DNA of 8,457 nucleotides, taken from NCBI GenBank assembly GCA_002429085.1, contig DIYR01000224.1, forward strand, positions 1-8,457, written 5' to 3'. The stretch comes from Flavobacteriales bacterium UBA6049 (GTDB taxonomy: Bacteria > Bacteroidota > Bacteroidia > Flavobacteriales_G > Salibacteraceae). Position numbers and translations under genes: made by a program. This document shows, piece after piece, positions 5,219 through 8,457 of the stretch. Under the pieces are notes generated by a model. That model saw only the letters and a list, made by a program, of their open reading frames with translations, was not told the DNA's origin and made no database searches. Within the stretch, counting starts at the first letter, position 1, and each line of letters opens with the position of its first letter.

Positions 5219-8211
5219 TCTGATTCGCTCTCTATATCTATGGTAAGTTTTCCATTTTCATCGTAAATGGCCTGCATGATCTCAGTACGGATTCCCAACT
5301 TAATTAGTTTCCGATTTTGAGCATCTGGATACACACGGTTTGATAAGAAAACATATATAATTTCAGCCTCTGGATCTGCCCACGCAATAGTTCCTGTGAA
5401 TCCTGTGTGCCCAAAACTAGCTAAGCTAATACAATGGCAAGTAGGACCATCACTATCATCGGTAACTGGTTTATCAAATCCAATTGCTCTTCTATTATCA
5501 ATGGATTCGTCTGCACAATACAGACAAGTAGTATACGCTTCTCTAACACTATCCGACAAGAATTGCTTCCCTCCATAACTACCAGCAAGAAAAACCTGCA
5601 TAAGCTTGGCCAAATCAGTAGCGCTTGAAAATAAACCAGCATGACCGCCTACTCCACCCATCATAGCTGCACCTGGATCATGTACATCTCCATGAATTAA
5701 CTGTTTTCTAAAGGCAACATCGTATTCAGTAGGTACAATATCATCTAAAGCATGTTCATTTCTTGGCAAGTATCCTGTTGTACTTAAACTCATAGGTGTG
5801 TAAAACAATGAATCTGCTAATTGTTCTAATGGCACACCACTTTGCTTTTCAATAATCAGTTGTAAAAAGTAATATCCAAGATCTGAATAGCGATATGTTT
5901 TCTCTTTGTGCAGTGGTGTATCCAAAATGCGTTGAATTATACTATCGGGATAATTTTTGTGTATATAGAAGTTTTCAGCCACACGATAAGGATACATATC
6001 ACTTTGTCCTAAGGAATAAACATCATAACGCGGCACACCTTTACTCATGGTATTTTGGTAAAATGGAATCCACGACACTAAACCTGCTTGATGTGTTAAG
6101 ATGTCTTTCAAAACCAATTGTTCATACTCCGTTCCAGATACATATTCTGGCAAATAATCACCCAATGTTTTCTCAACACTAAACATTCCTTGATCATCTA
6201 AATACATAGCACATGCTACTGATGAAGCAATCTTAGTGATACTCGCTAAATCATACAGATCTGTGTTCCTAACTTCTCGTAAATTCTCATAGGTATGGTA
6301 GCCATACGACTTTTGATGAATTACATTCTCATCTTTAACTACCACAACTTGACAACCAGGATACGCTTGCTTATCAATTCCAAACTTCGCTATAGAGTCA
6401 ATGTTTCTAGTGAGAGATTTACTCATCCCCACTACCTCAGGATTAGAGAAATGAAAGCGATTTATTCTTTCTTTATTTATTCCTGTTCCAACAGGCCATT
6501 GGTTGTTGATAGATACGGGTAGTTTTCCCTTAATCTCTATAGCCCCTACCAACGCTTCTGCCGCATAGCGTTGCGCATACTCACCTTCTTCAAAAGCCAC
6601 TAATACGGCTTTTAGTGAATCTGAAATTGTGAGTTCTTCCAATGCATAGGGGTTGCCAAAATGAACCAGAATGGTTGGATAGTTTGTACTTAACTCTTTC
6701 GCATACTCTAACGATTCTTTTGTAATTCCAAAGTTTCCAGATGGAGACAGTTTTGTGTCGTGTAAAGACAGAACTATCACACTGTTCTCGTCTAATTCTC
6801 TTAGCATTAACTCTCTTTCAAAAGAAGTTGGCTTCTTAGGTATTACGTAACTAGCTGTGCGAATTTGTTCTTTTAAAAAGTCTTGAAAATGGTAGGAGCT
6901 CTTTCGATCTCCTAAAGCAATGCTTACAATATTCTTATTGGTTGAGAACAATGGTTCTTCTGGGGCAGCGTCATAAACTAAGGTCATGGCGGCTGCATGG
7001 GCATTACGGTTTATCAAATCATGGTTTAAGTTTTCATCAATAGCCTTAACATTAGCAACGTTAACAGAATCAAATTCCATTAACTCTGCATATTCCTTAG
7101 CTTGAAGGATACGTTTCACATGATCATTTAATTGCTTTTCCGAAAGTTTTCCTTTTTTGAGAGCCTGCTTAATTCGACTAACTGCTGACTTAACATCTTC
7201 AGGAAAAAGCAGAACGTCATTTCCTGCCAAAAGAGCTTGAACTTCTACATCTCCAGATTTGTAGTATTTGGTAACACCTTTCATATTCAAGGCATCTGTG
7301 AAGATTAACCCATTAAAACCAAGCTCATCTCTTAATTTCCCTTGAACAATTTTATCTGATAAAGAAGATGGAACATATGGGCGTTTATCCCATGCAGGAA
7401 CACTTAAATGAGCAACCATCATTCCTGGTATCCCCTCATTAATTGCCGCTTTAAACGGTAATAATTCAACCGTTTCCAACCTATTCTTATCATGATTGAC
7501 AACAGGTAAGTCTAAATGTGAATCAACATCAGTATCTCCATGCCCAGGAAAATGTTTACCAACAGCAATTACACCAGCGTCTTGCAACCCTTTATAATAT
7601 CCAATTCCCATTTCAGCAACAAGTCCTGTTCTTTCTCCAAATGACCGGCTATTAATTACCGGGTTATTAGGATTATTGTTTACATCAAGTACTGGGCTAA
7701 AACTCACATGTACACCAAGTGTTTTTAACTCTTCACCTGCCACTCTGCCTAACTCATGAGCAACGCTAGAGTCTTGACTCGCAGCTACCATCATAGCTCT
7801 TGGGTACCTTGGCATGCTATCTAGCCGCATTTTTGCCCCCCACTCTGCATCCATGCCTATAAGCAATGGTATTTTAGAAGCACCCTGAAGTCGATTTGTC
7901 ATATAAGCCTGTCTCACTGGACCACCCTGAAAGAAAATCAATCCACCAATTCCATATTTTTCGATAAGTTCATTCAGTTCTTCTTCGTGTGCTTTATCTT
8001 TATTACTGTAGGCAGCTACCATAAATAGTTGGCCGATCTTTTCATCTATGGTCAGCGATTGTAATACACTATCTGCCCAATTAGACTGTTTTATAAACTG
8101 AGGTTCTTTCTGTATCAGTTCATTTTTCGAGGTATAGGATGTAGCCAAAAGCACAATACCAGAAAAAAGTGCTAAACGGCCTACTTTTTGTAACCAATTG
8201 ATTCCGCCCAT
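5215..8211 (-). CDS. Exported GH3 beta-N-acetylhexosaminidase (NagZ-like) fused to a beta-lactamase-like serine hydrolase
   Basis: A 998-residue three-part protein. Residues 11-25 form a signal peptide or membrane anchor without a lipobox cysteine, so it probably acts in the periplasm or on the membrane. Residues about 45-380 are a GH3 N-terminal barrel of NagZ type: KHFPGHGDTDVDSH (219-232), with D230-S-H232 as the acid/base dyad, and TDALNMKGV (305-313), with D306 as nucleophile. Residues about 425-568 resemble a GH3 C-terminal alpha/beta domain (HFGNPYALEEL, GKLPVSI). Residues about 600-980 form a class C beta-lactamase/penicillin-binding-protein-like domain: SITK (S657, K660), YSD (775-777) in place of YxN, and HTG (935-937) in place of KTG. 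NagZ enzymes remove GlcNAc from wall fragments; the hydrolase part may be an esterase or peptidase on the same material. The same architecture occurs in other Bacteroidota. It overlaps bshA by four bases. Confidence 0.93.
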   Translation of the reverse strand: MGGINWLQKVGRLALFSGIVLLATSYTSKNELIQKEPQFIKQSNWADSVLQSLTIDEKIGQLFMVAAYSNKDKAHEEELNELIEKYGIGGLIFFQGGPVRQAYMTNRLQGASKIPLLIGMDAEWGAKMRLDSMPRYPRAMMVAASQDSSVAHELGRVAGEELKTLGVHVSFSPVLDVNNNPNNPVINSRSFGERTGLVAEMGIGYYKGLQDAGVIAVGKHFPGHGDTDVDSHLDLPVVNHDKNRLETVELLPFKAAINEGIPGMMVAHLSVPAWDKRPYVPSSLSDKIVQGKLRDELGFNGLIFTDALNMKGVTKYYKSGDVEVQALLAGNDVLLFPEDVKSAVSRIKQALKKGKLSEKQLNDHVKRILQAKEYAELMEFDSVNVANVKAIDENLNHDLINRNAHAAAMTLVYDAAPEEPLFSTNKNIVSIALGDRKSSYHFQDFLKEQIRTASYVIPKKPTSFERELMLRELDENSVIVLSLHDTKLSPSGNFGITKESLEYAKELSTNYPTILVHFGNPYALEELTISDSLKAVLVAFEEGEYAQRYAAEALVGAIEIKGKLPVSINNQWPVGTGINKERINRFHFSNPEVVGMSKSLTRNIDSIAKFGIDKQAYPGCQVVVVKDENVIHQKSYGYHTYENLREVRNTDLYDLASITKIASSVACAMYLDDQGMFSVEKTLGDYLPEYVSGTEYEQLVLKDILTHQAGLVSWIPFYQNTMSKGVPRYDVYSLGQSDMYPYRVAENFYIHKNYPDSIIQRILDTPLHKEKTYRYSDLGYYFLQLIIEKQSGVPLEQLADSLFYTPMSLSTTGYLPRNEHALDDIVPTEYDVAFRKQLIHGDVHDPGAAMMGGVGGHAGLFSSATDLAKLMQVFLAGSYGGKQFLSDSVREAYTTCLYCADESIDNRRAIGFDKPVTDDSDGPTCHCISLASFGHTGFTGTIAWADPEAEIIYVFLSNRVYPDAQNRKLIKLGIRTEIMQAIYDENGKLTIDIESESE

Positions 8212-8320
8212 AGTAACGAAAGTACCGAAATGAAAATGAGGCTTTGGCTGCGGTTTCGGCTATTTTTCAACAACTAGAATCGGAAAGTAAGTAGTTCTTA
8301 AATATTATTTTTGTTACACC
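8212..8320. other. 109-base divergent intergenic region
   Basis: The gap lies between the fusion hydrolase (leftward) and the small conserved gene (rightward). It contains the -7 box described at 8306-8313. For the hydrolase the nearest box on the minus strand is TACTTTCG (8224-8217), one base off consensus, only five bases from the start codon and without a spaced TTG; I do not rely on it. CCGAAA (8225-8230) and TTTCGG (8254-8259) could pair, but the loop is 23 bases. Confidence 0.4.
8306..8313 (+). promoter_or_regulatory. Candidate -7 box just before the right-edge gene
   Basis: TATTTTTG at 8306-8313 fully matches TAnnTTTG and ends seven bases before the ATG at 8321. No TTG lies at the expected -33 distance, so it rests on the -7 box alone. 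If used, the mRNA would be nearly leaderless. The alternative start at 8324 would lengthen the leader by three bases. Confidence 0.4.
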
Positions 8321-8457
8321 ATGATGAGATTCTCGTTATTCAAGACAACACAAGCAAAAGGTTTTGACTTTAAGCCACGTTATTACAATCCTGAAAAAGA
8401 GGAATTTGACACACGTGTAGCAGCCTTAAAAGCTAAATATGCCAAGGAAGCCACAAA
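8321..8457 (+). CDS. Conserved small Bacteroidota protein of unknown function, N-terminal part
   Basis: Forty-five complete codons are visible before the window ends. The sequence opens MMRFSLFKTTQAKGFDFKPR and continues with YYNPEKEEFD and a lysine-rich helix RVAALKAKYAKEA. A short basic N-terminus followed by F-x-[FY]-KPR-[FY]-Y-x-P resembles a family of short proteins common in Flavobacteriia and relatives, some of which carry the database name riboflavin synthase subunit beta, a label I consider unreliable. No signal peptide or membrane segment is seen. Either ATG (8321 or 8324) could be the start; the second gives MRFSLFK. It diverges from the hydrolase gene. The C-terminus is outside the window, so length and domain content are unknown. 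Confidence 0.72.
   Translation, partial: MMRFSLFKTTQAKGFDFKPRYYNPEKEEFDTRVAALKAKYAKEAT

Noticed and set aside
5396..5642. Overlapping open frames on both strands inside the serine-hydrolase domain
   Set aside because: They lie wholly within a well-supported coding region, show no domain features or starts with supporting signals, and are typical antisense or out-of-frame shadows.
8225..8259. CCGAAA/TTTCGG hairpin upstream of the fusion hydrolase
   Set aside because: Six pairs with a 23-base loop and no T tract directly after the stem; likely chance.
8321..8457. Naming the right-edge gene riboflavin synthase subunit beta
   Set aside because: That name is attached to similar short Flavobacteriia proteins, but the visible residues show no lumazine or riboflavin synthase motif.
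1..8457. Defence island, prophage, transposon or CRISPR content
   Set aside because: Every sizeable open frame is explained by metabolic, envelope or nucleoid genes; no transposase, integrase, nuclease or toxin motifs, repeat-spacer units or terminal inverted repeats were seen.

Overview
The window is AT-rich chromosomal DNA from a member of the Bacteroidota, most likely Flavobacteriia or a close relative such as the Cytophagales. Four things point there. Promoter-like TAnnTTTG boxes precede several genes. Starts mostly lack a Shine-Dalgarno and are A-rich upstream. The genes include a Bacteroidota-type HU, a bacterial SUI1 protein, BshA, and a long GH3/serine-hydrolase fusion. A small Bacteroidota-type protein begins at the right edge. 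I see no rRNA, tRNA, CRISPR array, insertion sequence, phage gene or integrase.

Layout: a family 2 glycosyltransferase (minus strand, TTG start, C-terminus beyond the left edge) is followed by a 330-base gap holding repeats and the HU promoter. Next come an HU gene (+), a shared bidirectional terminator, and a minus-strand pair of pdxH and a PglE/EpsN-type sugar aminotransferase. Diverging from the aminotransferase is a SUI1/eIF1-like gene (+). It ends base-to-base against a small cysteine-rich lipoprotein gene (minus). That gene shares a 39-base divergent promoter region with a DUF6265-like lipoprotein gene (+), whose 3' end overlaps bshA (minus). bshA overlaps by four bases (ATGA) the large upstream gene for an exported NagZ-like GH3 plus beta-lactamase-like fusion. 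A small conserved gene diverges from it and runs off the right edge.

Two functional groupings stand out. The PLP-dependent sugar aminotransferase is followed 30 bases later by pdxH, which makes its cofactor; with the nearby glycosyltransferase this fits surface-glycan synthesis. The fusion hydrolase and bshA are almost certainly co-translated and both deal with GlcNAc chemistry: the first probably cleaves GlcNAc-containing wall fragments, the second joins GlcNAc to malate to begin bacillithiol synthesis. That coupling is the most interesting element here, but a functional link is inference. I found no strong evidence for a wholly new system; most of the window is ordinary housekeeping with very compact gene packing.
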